In this document: piece after piece, positions 8,573 through 16,878 of the stretch | How positions within the stretch are numbered: the stretch's first letter is position 1 | How the letters are laid out: each line of letters starts with the position of its first letter | Origin: Planctomycetota bacterium | GTDB taxonomy: Bacteria > Planctomycetota > Planctomycetia > Pirellulales > Lacipirellulaceae | DNA: 64,000 nucleotides | Reading direction: 5' to 3' | Assembly (NCBI GenBank): GCA_029259915.1 | Contig: JAJDED010000061.1 | Coordinates: 62,001-126,000, forward strand | The notes under the pieces: generated by a model | What the model saw: only the letters and a program-made list of their open reading frames with translations | What the model was told of the DNA's origin: nothing | Database searches by the model: none | Translations under genes and position numbers: made by a program

Positions 8573-9013
8573 ATGGAAGAGAGCAACCCAAATCGCCCGG
8601 TGGCACGTCGCTTCAGCAAGACCGGAATCAATTTCTGGATTGATTTCTTTTTGCTGTGCGTGTTCCTGACGCTCTGCTGGAGTTCGGTAGTGGTTCGCTA
8701 TGTGTTTCCGCCGGCGGTTCTGTCTGAAGGGTGGTCGCTTTGGGGACTTGATTACCTGACTTGGACCGATGTGCAATTCGGATGTCTGTGCGTCATGGTT
8801 GCATGTGTTTTGATTCATGTGATGATGCATTGGCCTTGGGTGTGCGGTGTAATCAACACCTGGCGGAAACATCAGGGCAAACTCTCTGCCGCTGAAAGTT
8901 TAGACAGCGGCAGCCGCACACTTTGGGGAGTGGGGCTGCTGATTGTTCTGCTGAACATACTTGGACTGGGAATCGCCCTGGCGGCATTTGCAATTCAAGG
9001 ACCGACGTCCTGA
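8573..9013 (+). CDS. DUF4405-like small membrane protein
   Basis: 146 residues, ATG start. Three hydrophobic segments at about 22-43, 67-90 and 116-141. The second carries ACVLIHVMMHWPWV, the His-x3-His-Trp signature of DUF4405 proteins, which resemble small b-type cytochromes with haem-ligating His. The function is unknown; a membrane electron-transfer role is inferred. It reads toward the cbb3 oxidase cluster and its 3' end overlaps the SafE-like gene tail by 19 bases (8995-9013), so the two transcripts are antisense at their ends. Confidence 0.7.
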   Translation: MEESNPNRPVARRFSKTGINFWIDFFLLCVFLTLCWSSVVVRYVFPPAVLSEGWSLWGLDYLTWTDVQFGCLCVMVACVLIHVMMHWPWVCGVINTWRKHQGKLSAAESLDSGSRTLWGVGLLIVLLNILGLGIALAAFAIQGPTS

Positions 9014-9744
9014 GAGACGTTGGCAGAATTCGCTTCTCTTTCAACACAGAGTGGACAACTTGCCGTGGCGGCATCGGCTGGCGGGTTCATCTGTGCGGCA
9101 CCTCGGGCAATAGAGATGGTCCCCGTGAGGACGATGCACCAGGCGGCCACGCGGAAAAGTTTTCCACGGAATGTAAGCGAGAAGTATTTTCCGCCGTAGC
9201 CCACCATGATCATCAGCGGAATGGTTCCCAGACCGAAGGCAACCATGGTCAGCCAGCCCGCGCCGACGCTGCCTGAACTTCCAGCTTTGAGAAGAAACGC
9301 GTAAACCAATCCGCAAGGAATAAAACCGGTAAACATGCCTGCCAATAGCGCGCTAATCCAACCGGGAGCGGAAAGAAAAGTTTTCAAACCACCGGCTGCT
9401 CCACAGGGAATCCCACTGAGGATTCGCGTCGTCGGCTTCGGCAACACGCCGGCGGTGACCAGGCCCATCACCACGAGCAACGCCCCGGCAAACATCGCCA
9501 GCCACGCCTGCGAGAGGATAAAACCGCGCGAATCGGCGGAAATCCACGCCCCGCCGAAGCCTGCCGCCGCGCCGCAAAAGCCATAGGTAAAAACTCGCCC
9601 CAGGCTGAACAGGATTTGGCGCCGAAACAGGTTCGAGCCCTCCGGCGCGCCGGCGCTGAGCGCAATTGCCAGTGGCCCGCACATGCCCAAGCAGTGGGCC
9701 GAGCCAAGGACGCCGCCGACGAATATCAAGGGGAGTTCGAGCAT
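8995..9744 (-). CDS. SafE/CcoH-position membrane protein (sulfite exporter TauE/SafE family, DsbD-like)
   Basis: 249 residues from ATG 9744, whose A is shared with the ccoI stop (TGATG); a GTG three bases earlier is also possible. Six hydrophobic segments are visible. GSAHCLGMCGPL near the N-terminus and GFIPCGLVYAFL in the middle are the two Cys-containing motifs of this family. Members are regularly encoded next to ccoI in cbb3 clusters and are thought to help copper delivery or maturation of the oxidase. This is the last gene of the leftward cluster. A Cys-rich tail (CPLCVE) could bind metal. Confidence 0.85.
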   Translation of the reverse strand: MLELPLIFVGGVLGSAHCLGMCGPLAIALSAGAPEGSNLFRRQILFSLGRVFTYGFCGAAAGFGGAWISADSRGFILSQAWLAMFAGALLVVMGLVTAGVLPKPTTRILSGIPCGAAGGLKTFLSAPGWISALLAGMFTGFIPCGLVYAFLLKAGSSGSVGAGWLTMVAFGLGTIPLMIMVGYGGKYFSLTFRGKLFRVAAWCIVLTGTISIARGAAQMNPPADAATASCPLCVEREANSANVSQDVGP

Positions 9745-11990
9745 CACGCGGTCACCATCTCATTCGGCGATGCAGTTTCAAAATCCTCAGCATCGTTTTT
9801 TTGATTCTTGCTAGGAACTTGCTCGCCGGACGGCGGCTGTGGAAATTGTGGGAGATCGTCCGGTTCGGGGTAGTGAGCCAGACGTAATGAATTGCCAACG
9901 ACCATCGCACTACTCAAGGCCATTGCCAGCGCTGCCCAAATTGGATTGAGCCGGCCGGTCGCCGCCAAGGCAATCGCAAGCGAGTTATAGGTAAAAGCCC
10001 AGAACAGATTTTGTTTCACGATTCGCAGTGTACGGCGTGCCAGCCCGACTGCCCAGGGGAAGCGTCGTAAATCGTCGGCGAGCAGACAGACTCCGGCGGC
10101 ATCGCGCGTGAGATCGGTTCCACAGCCCAGTGCCACGCCCACATCGGCCGCGGCTAATGCCGGTGCGTCGTTCAGGCCATCGCCGATCATGGCCACGGGT
10201 CCCTGTTGTTTCAACGATTCGACCGCGGCAACTTTGTCGGCGGGCAGTTGCTTGCTCAAGCTGCCGAGGCTTAAATGCTCGGCAATGTCGAACGCACTTT
10301 GATGGTTGTCGCCGGTGAGCATGGTTGATTGAAGTCCCAGTGCACGACAGTGGGCCAATGCGGCTTGAGCTTCCGGACGAAGCTGCTGATCGAAATTAAA
10401 ACTACCCCGCACGAGACCCTGCCAACCGATGAACACCTGCGGTCGATTTTCCTGCGTGATACTGTCTGGTAAATCGAGTTCTGCAGTAACGCGGATTCCT
10501 GAATCTTCGAGCAACTTGCGACCGCCCAAGACCACGCGACCCACGCCGGCAACGTCGCTTGCCAATCCCATTCCGGGCAGGGTTTCGACGACCAATTCGA
10601 TGGTGGGGCGAAAGTCTGCAAGTGTTTGCTGGGCTAGTTGCACCACGGAGCGCGAGAGAAAGTGGTTCGATCCCGCGGCAATGCTAGCGGCGATTTGTAG
10701 GACGTGGTTTGGATCCTCGTTCGGCGCGGTTTGAAGCTGTGTGATTTGTGACTCGCCGGTAGTGAGCGTGCCGGTCTTGTCGAAACAGGCGATCCGCACT
10801 TCGGCAAGCTGCTCGAAAACCAACCCGCTGCGAAATAACACGCCGCTGCGAGCCGCGCGGCCCAACGCCGTCCAAACGGCCAGCGGGGTGGCGAGTCCCA
10901 ATGCACAGGGGCAGGCAATCAACACGACCGCCAGCGCGGTGAGTACGCCTTGGTCCAAACCTGCAAGCTGCGTTTGGCGAGTACCGGCGATCACCGCGAT
11001 GGCACAGATCAGGGGAACGAACCAGGCTGCGATGCGATCGGCCAGGCGTGCGTGGCGTCCCTTCATGGAGCGCGCTTGGCGGATCATTTGCAGAATTCGC
11101 GAGACGGTTTCCTGGCCATCGGCAGAAGTTACTTCAACCAGCAAATCGCCATCGAGGTTGAGCGTTCCGCTGGAAACGGTTGCGCCGATCGATTTTTCGA
11201 CGGCACGGCTTTCACCGGTAATCATCTGCTCGTCGATCAATGCGGAACCATTAGCAATTTGTCCGTCCACGGGAAACCGTTCTCCAGCCAGGATGCGGAC
11301 CGTATCGCCAGTGCGGACTTGGTCGCGAGCGATTTCATCGAAGCCGCTGGACTTGTTTCGTCGGCGAACAGTTTCCGGCAGCAGGCGTGCGAGTGCGTCG
11401 AGCGATTCTCCCGTCCGGAGTTTGCCTTTTGCCTCGAGCCACCTTCCGAGTGAAACGAAAACCAGGACCATCGCGCCAACTTCGAAATAGACGTGGCCCG
11501 ATCCTCGCAGTACCGAAACCACCGAAGTGCCATACGCGGCAACGATGCCCAGCAGAATGAGAAGATCGGTCGTAATCGCCCGATGCCTGAGTGCGCTGAT
11601 GACGCCCCGTGCGATGGGTCCGCCCAGCAACAAGAGCACGGGTGCCGAGAACAGCATTGCTGCCCAACGAAACACGCTACGTAACGTCACCGCCAGCGGA
11701 GAGGTAAACGCTTGTGGATCGTAAATATCTTGACTCCAGAGCGCCATGGTAAACACCATCACGTTCATGGCAAAGAATATCGCCAGGCCCAGTCGCAAGA
11801 GTCCCCGGGCGGCGTCGCCCGTTTCTTCCTTGGCCCAGTCGACACTCGCCACGGCCCGACATCCCGAGCAGCAGTACTCGGGTTCGTCTTTAGTAGGTTT
11901 ATGAGAAACGGGTTCACGAGCAAGCGAGAAGCTTGCGGTAATAGGCAGGCCGCAGAGTGCGCAGAACCGTTCTGACTTATTGCTGTTCAC
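9744..11990 (-). CDS. ccoI: Copper-translocating P-type ATPase of the cbb3 cluster (CcoI/FixI)
   Basis: 748 residues from GTG 11990, which overlaps the preceding stop in a GTGA junction. CcoI pumps copper for CcoN assembly. Seen: N-terminal Cys pairs CALCG and CCSGC (residues 10-44), a long membrane domain, the CPCALGLATP ion-channel motif, the DKTGTLTTGE phosphorylation site and GDGLNDAPAL hinge. A classical HMA domain (GMTCxxC) is missing between the Cys-rich start and the first membrane helix; FixI proteins usually retain one. The C-terminus ends in a short charged tail. Its place after ccoN, ccoO and two small membrane genes, with coupled start and stop codons, supports the role. Confidence 0.93.
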   Translation of the reverse strand: MNSNKSERFCALCGLPITASFSLAREPVSHKPTKDEPEYCCSGCRAVASVDWAKEETGDAARGLLRLGLAIFFAMNVMVFTMALWSQDIYDPQAFTSPLAVTLRSVFRWAAMLFSAPVLLLLGGPIARGVISALRHRAITTDLLILLGIVAAYGTSVVSVLRGSGHVYFEVGAMVLVFVSLGRWLEAKGKLRTGESLDALARLLPETVRRRNKSSGFDEIARDQVRTGDTVRILAGERFPVDGQIANGSALIDEQMITGESRAVEKSIGATVSSGTLNLDGDLLVEVTSADGQETVSRILQMIRQARSMKGRHARLADRIAAWFVPLICAIAVIAGTRQTQLAGLDQGVLTALAVVLIACPCALGLATPLAVWTALGRAARSGVLFRSGLVFEQLAEVRIACFDKTGTLTTGESQITQLQTAPNEDPNHVLQIAASIAAGSNHFLSRSVVQLAQQTLADFRPTIELVVETLPGMGLASDVAGVGRVVLGGRKLLEDSGIRVTAELDLPDSITQENRPQVFIGWQGLVRGSFNFDQQLRPEAQAALAHCRALGLQSTMLTGDNHQSAFDIAEHLSLGSLSKQLPADKVAAVESLKQQGPVAMIGDGLNDAPALAAADVGVALGCGTDLTRDAAGVCLLADDLRRFPWAVGLARRTLRIVKQNLFWAFTYNSLAIALAATGRLNPIWAALAMALSSAMVVGNSLRLAHYPEPDDLPQFPQPPSGEQVPSKNQKNDAEDFETASPNEMVTA

Positions 11991-12193
11991 GGAGGTGAAA
12001 AGATTTCCGTTTGGAGCGCCGGAAACAAGTAGGCAATCGTGTAATAAATCGCAAACGTCCAGAAGAAGAGCCAGATAAGCCTGACATACCAGGGAATGCG
12101 ATTGCCCACGTAGCTGTGCCAACGATGCTCGACTTCGGCGCTAGTATCTTTTACGGGAGCATCTTCCGCGGAGGTATCCAAGTAGTCGCTCAT
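11987..12193 (-). CDS. 68-residue single-pass membrane protein of the cbb3 cluster
   Basis: 68 residues, ATG start overlapping the previous stop (ATGA), and its own stop overlapping the ccoI start (GTGA). An acidic N-terminus is followed by EHRWHSYVGNRIPWYVRLIWLFFWTFAIYY, with one membrane helix at about 38-58. The position and size are those of CcoQ/CcoS-type accessory proteins, but I see no diagnostic motif, so the name is not assigned. The tight coupling on both sides argues that it is translated and has a role in oxidase assembly or stability. Confidence 0.8.
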   Translation of the reverse strand: MSDYLDTSAEDAPVKDTSAEVEHRWHSYVGNRIPWYVRLIWLFFWTFAIYYTIAYLFPALQTEIFSPP

Positions 12194-12549
12194 ACAGGGG
12201 TGCTCTCCTTTCGACGCATCACAGAATCGCAGAATTGTACGGTATCCGATTGGGCATCAAGTTGGGCCTCGACATCGAGTAGGGATTGTTTGGGGCCTTC
12301 GATGTTGCGAAACATTCCCTGTGCCGCGGCCCACCCCATCAGGCACAGGAATCCGGCGCTGGCCAGCAGATAGTTCGTCAGCGGAGCCACGGCGAAAATT
12401 CCTTCGGTGGCTGCTTCTTCGTCGCTGAGAACCAACCGGACCAGTTCCACAAACTTGCTGCCAAATCCGAATAGGCAGAAGCCAAGGATCACCACGGCCA
12501 TGATTGACACGGCAATGCTTTTGACGCGTGATTGGGTGGATTGACTCAT
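12190..12549 (-). CDS. 119-residue membrane protein of the cbb3 cluster
   Basis: 119 residues, ATG start six bases after ccoO. Two membrane segments (about 11-30 and 58-78) enclose a short acidic loop; the C-terminus is polar. It overlaps the next small gene by four bases. No family is recognised. From its position between ccoO and ccoI it may be a subunit or an assembly factor of the oxidase, standing roughly where CcoQ and CcoP are encoded in proteobacterial operons. It has no CxxCH, so it is not CcoP. Confidence 0.78.
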   Translation of the reverse strand: MSQSTQSRVKSIAVSIMAVVILGFCLFGFGSKFVELVRLVLSDEEAATEGIFAVAPLTNYLLASAGFLCLMGWAAAQGMFRNIEGPKQSLLDVEAQLDAQSDTVQFCDSVMRRKESTPV

Positions 12550-12555
12550 AGCAGA

Positions 12556-13221
12556 TTATTCCAAGGGATTTTGCATCTGCTCTTGCAGCGGGACATAGTC
12601 TTCGTAGAACGGGTATTCTTCGAGCCAGGAACCTAGCCATTGAATGTAGGTGATGATCGCGATTCCGCGTTCGTTGGGCTTGGCGGGGTCCTTGTCGTCG
12701 TAAAACCAGGGGTACCTAGGCATCGGCGAACCGGGCGATACCGAGTGCGGGTCGAAAAAATGGACCGCATGCCAATCGTTTCCACGTCGGCCTCCCTCGC
12801 GGCTCAAGTCGGGACCGACTCGGCGGGTGCCCCACATCACGGGGCGCTGCAGTTCGTTTTGATATTCGTCACTCGAGGCGACTTTCCCCCACCGTACGCT
12901 CTCGTTCGACACGGGACGCACAAATTGGCTATGGCAATGCCAGCACCCTTCGCCGACATAGATATCGCGGCCCAGCCGCAGCGCCCGAGCGAGGTTTTTA
13001 GTATCTGGCTTGTCATAATATTTTTTGAACTGTTCGGGGTAGCGGAGGCTTAAGTCTTCGAATTGGTAAATAAGATTCTGGTTGTCTTCAACCAACTGTT
13101 CGACGGTCTGCTCCGGCAAATGCTGGTAGAGCAAGATCGGCACCAGCGCGTTGGAAAGGAATGCAAACAGGAAAAACCCGAGCCCACCGATTAACAGAAT
13201 TCCAGATTTACTTTCAAACAT
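12556..13221 (-). CDS. ccoO: Cbb3-type cytochrome c oxidase subunit II
   Basis: 221 residues, ATG start. CcoO is the membrane-anchored monohaem cytochrome c that feeds electrons to CcoN. It has an N-terminal anchor (about 8-32), the haem c site CWHCH (93-97) followed by SQFVRPV as in CcoO, and a Met ligand region in GSPMPRYPWFY. The length matches the family. It lies 76 bases downstream of ccoN, with accessory genes immediately after. Confidence 0.93.
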   Translation of the reverse strand: MFESKSGILLIGGLGFFLFAFLSNALVPILLYQHLPEQTVEQLVEDNQNLIYQFEDLSLRYPEQFKKYYDKPDTKNLARALRLGRDIYVGEGCWHCHSQFVRPVSNESVRWGKVASSDEYQNELQRPVMWGTRRVGPDLSREGGRRGNDWHAVHFFDPHSVSPGSPMPRYPWFYDDKDPAKPNERGIAIITYIQWLGSWLEEYPFYEDYVPLQEQMQNPLE

Positions 13222-13297
13222 TACTTACTTTCAAGCAATTTGACTTTCAAACAATGTAGTTTCAGACCAGCGGATTAGCCCGCCAGTTTGTCTTTGA

Positions 13298-14695
13298 TCA
13301 AGCCGAGGCATTGGATAGTCGCCAGGTTTTCCATATATTTACAACAAATACCACTTGCCCAGCGATGATGACTAGCCCCGCGAACAATCGGGTTACCCAA
13401 AACGGATAGGAGCCGTCGATCGAAGCTTCCCAAGGTTGGAGCGATGCCCAATAGTATCCTTGAAAAACGCCGGCCAAAGTCAAATCGATAAACATCACGG
13501 TTATCCCCGAAATCGAGAGCCAAAAGTGCCATTCGCACAAGGCTCGGCTATACCACGATTGCCGAAATAAGCGGGGGAATAGGTATGTCATCATTCCGAA
13601 GAACCACAGGCTGAACACGCCGAACATCACCAGATGGGCGTGTCCCACGACCCAGTCGGTAAAGTGGATCAGTTTTTGGAAGGTGTGGGTCACCTGCATG
13701 GCACATTGTGCGCAGGTGATGAAGTAGAGCACCATTCCGGTGTAGAACCAGCGGATGGGTAAGTTGGTAATCACGGCCCGCCCCGACCCCCAAATGGTGC
13801 CGAAGAAGTTGATGATCACTGTGGTCACGACGAACTCGACAGCAATGGTGGCCACAATGGCTCCATATTCCAGAAAGTCAGGAATCGGCGTGTAGAGGAA
13901 ATGGTGGATTCCGTTGAGCGGATAAAAGAAGGCTAACCCCCAGAAACCAACGAGCGACAACCCGTGGCTCCAGATCGGTTTCTTGAGCAAGATCGGCACA
14001 AAATAATACATCAGTCCCCAGGCGAGCGGGGTGACAAACAGCCCTACGAGGTCGTGGATAAACAATCCCCCGATCGCGCCGGCGCTCGTGCCAGACACAA
14101 AATATTGAGGGACGAAATTGCCCATCGCGTAGGTGAGAAACGTCCACACGAACGCGGCCATGAAGTACCACAGCGTTACGTAAAGCGGTCCCTTGGTGCG
14201 GATGATCGGTGCCATGAAGTTTGCAGCCACCAGGGCGAGCCCGGCCAGGGCCAACGGATCGATCCAGGTTGGGGTTTCGCCCCACTCGACACCCTGGGCT
14301 TGCCCCATCAGAATTCCCGCGGCGGTCGACAGCACCACAACCTGCCAGGCGAGAAAGATGAACATCGAGAGTGCCTTATGCAGGACCGGCTTGAGCGTCA
14401 TCCGAGGCACGGCCCAATGCAAGGCACCGAGAAAACAGTTGGCGAGGAATCCGTAGGCGATCGCATTGGTGTGGATCATTCGCCAACGACCGGGTGAAAG
14501 GAACTCGCTGTCTTGGAATGGGTTCCACTGTACGAGCTGCAGCGCCATCAATAGTCCGCCGGTCATCGAGACGAACAGATATCCCAAGGCAGCCAAAAAG
14601 TACCAAATCACTAGTCGCTCGTCGACTAAATCGCGAGCCAGCGGCGTTGTATTCGCACCGGAGGACAAATGATCTGAGGATGCAGGTTCACTCAT
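13298..14695 (-). CDS. ccoN: Cbb3-type cytochrome c oxidase subunit I
   Basis: 465 residues from ATG 14695, which overlaps the stop of the upstream gene (ATGA). This is the catalytic O2-reducing subunit with haem b, haem b3 and CuB. Ligands are visible: His75 (RMIHTN) and the VGHAH pair His352/His354 for haems, His214 (FIHDLVG) and His264-His265 for CuB, with Tyr258 six residues before the His pair, the position of the His-Tyr cross-link in cbb3 enzymes. About twelve membrane segments. A high-affinity terminal oxidase for low oxygen is expected. The N-terminus (about 25 residues) is polar and variable. Confidence 0.95.
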   Translation of the reverse strand: MSEPASSDHLSSGANTTPLARDLVDERLVIWYFLAALGYLFVSMTGGLLMALQLVQWNPFQDSEFLSPGRWRMIHTNAIAYGFLANCFLGALHWAVPRMTLKPVLHKALSMFIFLAWQVVVLSTAAGILMGQAQGVEWGETPTWIDPLALAGLALVAANFMAPIIRTKGPLYVTLWYFMAAFVWTFLTYAMGNFVPQYFVSGTSAGAIGGLFIHDLVGLFVTPLAWGLMYYFVPILLKKPIWSHGLSLVGFWGLAFFYPLNGIHHFLYTPIPDFLEYGAIVATIAVEFVVTTVIINFFGTIWGSGRAVITNLPIRWFYTGMVLYFITCAQCAMQVTHTFQKLIHFTDWVVGHAHLVMFGVFSLWFFGMMTYLFPRLFRQSWYSRALCEWHFWLSISGITVMFIDLTLAGVFQGYYWASLQPWEASIDGSYPFWVTRLFAGLVIIAGQVVFVVNIWKTWRLSNASA

Positions 14696-15330
14696 TGTTG
14701 ATCCGCCACATTTCCATAAGGTACGTAATCGCCCAGCGGGTAGACCAGAGCCATAGTCCATCCAAACACTAGATGCGTTGCCATTGCGACATACCAGGGG
14801 ACTTGATTAACGATCAGATTTTCTTCGGACATGTCGATCACCGCTGGTTGCAACCATGCCAAGATGCCATAGAAGTTGATCACCCAGATGATCAGCGACA
14901 AGATGCTGGCGACCACCAGCTTGCCGAGCAACGATTTGCCGGCTGCCCATCGCGTGAGTCCCAAAAACAGTGGGATTCCCAACACCATGCCGGTACCCAG
15001 GTACAAGCAGCAACCAATGGCCATCATCAAACCGTTCTGTTCCGGCGGCAGATCAAATGCTCGATCTCCCAGCGGAAATGTCAGGTAAATGCGAATCAAC
15101 TCCAAAGGCGGCCTTCCCGTGAGGACGCAACCTACAACATTCAAAAACAAACTTGCCATGGCACCGAAAATACCAAGCATAAAACCGGTGGTCGCGTAGT
15201 AGGCCGTGTAGTATCCCGAGGGACGAAACGCGGAGTACTCGGTCTCGGTAGCAATTTGCGTTTCCAAGTCGGCAACGCGCTGCTTCAACTCGGTTAGTTC
15301 TGATTGTTTGGGGTTGGTATCCATGTGCAT
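14692..15330 (-). CDS. Four-helix membrane protein preceding ccoN
   Basis: 212 residues; ATG 15330 or ATG 15324. An N-terminal coiled-coil-like stretch (about 10-32, ELTELKQRVADLETQ) is followed by four membrane helices (about 48-70, 100-123, 133-157, 183-203). It is not recognised as a known oxidase subunit. Its stop overlaps the ccoN start by four bases, so it is probably translated together with ccoN, perhaps as an extra structural subunit or a partner for the dihaem cytochrome encoded upstream. Confidence 0.8.
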   Translation of the reverse strand: MHMDTNPKQSELTELKQRVADLETQIATETEYSAFRPSGYYTAYYATTGFMLGIFGAMASLFLNVVGCVLTGRPPLELIRIYLTFPLGDRAFDLPPEQNGLMMAIGCCLYLGTGMVLGIPLFLGLTRWAAGKSLLGKLVVASILSLIIWVINFYGILAWLQPAVIDMSEENLIVNQVPWYVAMATHLVFGWTMALVYPLGDYVPYGNVADQQ

Positions 15331-15390
15331 GGACCCGTTACGGGTTTTTCAGGAGGTTCGAAAATAGTTTATTACTACAGCGCTAAGTTG

Positions 15391-15526
15391 GAACCACGGA
15401 TTTCACAGATGGACACGAATTCTTCTGAGGACAATCCATCTCGTGGCGAGTGGTTTCTGAAGTCGACATCAGCAATTACTTTGGATTTGGTTCTATTAGT
15501 GAAATCAGTGGTATCCGTGGTTAATT
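15391..15526. repeat. ACCACGGA-ended inverted-repeat element
   Basis: GAACCACGGATTTCACAGAT at 15391 and, inverted, ATCAGTGGTATCCGTGGTT ending at 15522 bound a 136-base non-coding stretch between the dihaem cytochrome gene and the 4-TM gene. Same family as 2541-2805 and 62478-62629. It separates these two genes inside the cbb3 cluster. Confidence 0.6.
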
Positions 15527-15548
15527 CATATTGAACGATCGCATAGTA

Positions 15549-16673
15549 TCAAGCGGCTTCGTGGCCCGGTTTCTCGGAGGCCGATTCTTCTGCGGGTGGT
15601 TTGTTCGACTCGGTTGGCGCTGTGCTGGGCAAATCGGCTTCGCTTAGCGGCGACATGCCCTGTCGCCGACGCTCGCCGGTTGCCTTGATAAAGTGAACAA
15701 GCTGCCAAATGGCATCGGGATTCTCTTTGAACGTGGTTTCAAACGCCGGCATCGGTGTGCCGTTAATGCCGGAATAAATGCGACGATAAATATCCACGGG
15801 GCGGCTGCCACCGCGGAACATTCCCGAGGAAAGATCCGCCGCCGCGCCTTTGTTTCCCCAGGCGTCGGTGCCAATTTCAACATTGCCCAACGAACCGCCG
15901 CGCCCAAATTTCCCGTGGCACTTATTGCAAGCGAATTTCAAAAATAGCTGGTGTCCGACGGCGACGGTATCGTCGGTCATCGGGGGCATGGCTGTGACTG
16001 GCATGACCAACTGCTGGGACGATTGCTCCCAAAGGTCGAGCTTTGCGTCGATAATTTCCGTAAGACCTTCTCCGTCGGGCAGTTCTTCATCGTCGTAGGC
16101 GATCATCGCCAACTCGCGCTGCAGTTCGCCACGCAATGTGAGTACGAGCACATAATCGACGACCGCGTGAACATCGGATTCAGTAAATCGATCGAACGAC
16201 GGCATCGAAGTTCCTTGGACGCCCTGTCGAACGGTACGAATCAGATCGGAATGGCGGGGCTTTTTTCCATAAGGAGTCGACGTGAATTTGAAAATGCCGC
16301 GCGTATAATCGCGAGGCTTAGGATCCAAATACTTGGCCAGCGGGCCTTTGCCATCGCCGTTGACGCCATGGCACTGTGTGCAGTAACGCGTATAAATTGC
16401 GTAGCCACGCTGCAAAGCGGGGTTGTCGTCCTCCGCTAGGCCGAGCATTTTTGGCTTGTTGGGTGTGCCGCTGTGCTCTTTTAGGATGTCGCTGATCTGT
16501 TCTTGGAGATCTTGATAAAGTGCGACTTCTTCGGCGTCGGCATCCTCAAGTTCGGCCGTGAGTTGCAACACCTCTTCGCCCGGCGAGAAGCTGGGCGGCG
16601 CACTTCGGCGGCATCCCACGGGAATCGCGGATAAGACAAGCAGGCTAAGCCAAAGATTCCTAGTGCGAATCAA
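15549..16673 (-). CDS. Dihaem cytochrome c lipoprotein, probable CcoP substitute
   Basis: 374 residues from TTG 16673, with GCAGGAG upstream. The N-terminus has a signal ending in IPVGC, a lipobox-like site with Cys21. There are two class I cytochrome c domains: CTQCH (98-102) with a Met ligand in TSMPSF, and CNKCH (249-253) with TPMPAF near the C-terminus. Canonical CcoP has an N-terminal membrane helix and two CxxCH domains; no such gene follows ccoO here, so this lipid-anchored dihaem protein may carry electrons to CcoO. It is the first gene of the leftward cluster, separated from the 4-TM gene by a repeat element. Confidence 0.85.
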   Translation of the reverse strand: MIRTRNLWLSLLVLSAIPVGCRRSAPPSFSPGEEVLQLTAELEDADAEEVALYQDLQEQISDILKEHSGTPNKPKMLGLAEDDNPALQRGYAIYTRYCTQCHGVNGDGKGPLAKYLDPKPRDYTRGIFKFTSTPYGKKPRHSDLIRTVRQGVQGTSMPSFDRFTESDVHAVVDYVLVLTLRGELQRELAMIAYDDEELPDGEGLTEIIDAKLDLWEQSSQQLVMPVTAMPPMTDDTVAVGHQLFLKFACNKCHGKFGRGGSLGNVEIGTDAWGNKGAAADLSSGMFRGGSRPVDIYRRIYSGINGTPMPAFETTFKENPDAIWQLVHFIKATGERRRQGMSPLSEADLPSTAPTESNKPPAEESASEKPGHEAA

Positions 16674-16878
16674 GATACCAACTCCTGCAAACCGATCCGT
16701 GTTCTGCGGTCTCTGAGAGAGATAAGGCGAACGCCCTGTTAGTAATCGAAACCCAACTCGTTTGCAACTACTCGCCGCTCAGTTTAGGCCTGGAAAAACG
16801 GATGTCAAGGTTCGGTTCCAAGGAATTCACCAAGAATTTCAGCGGACCCGCCGGCTTCCGCCGGGGCTTGATTTCGTG

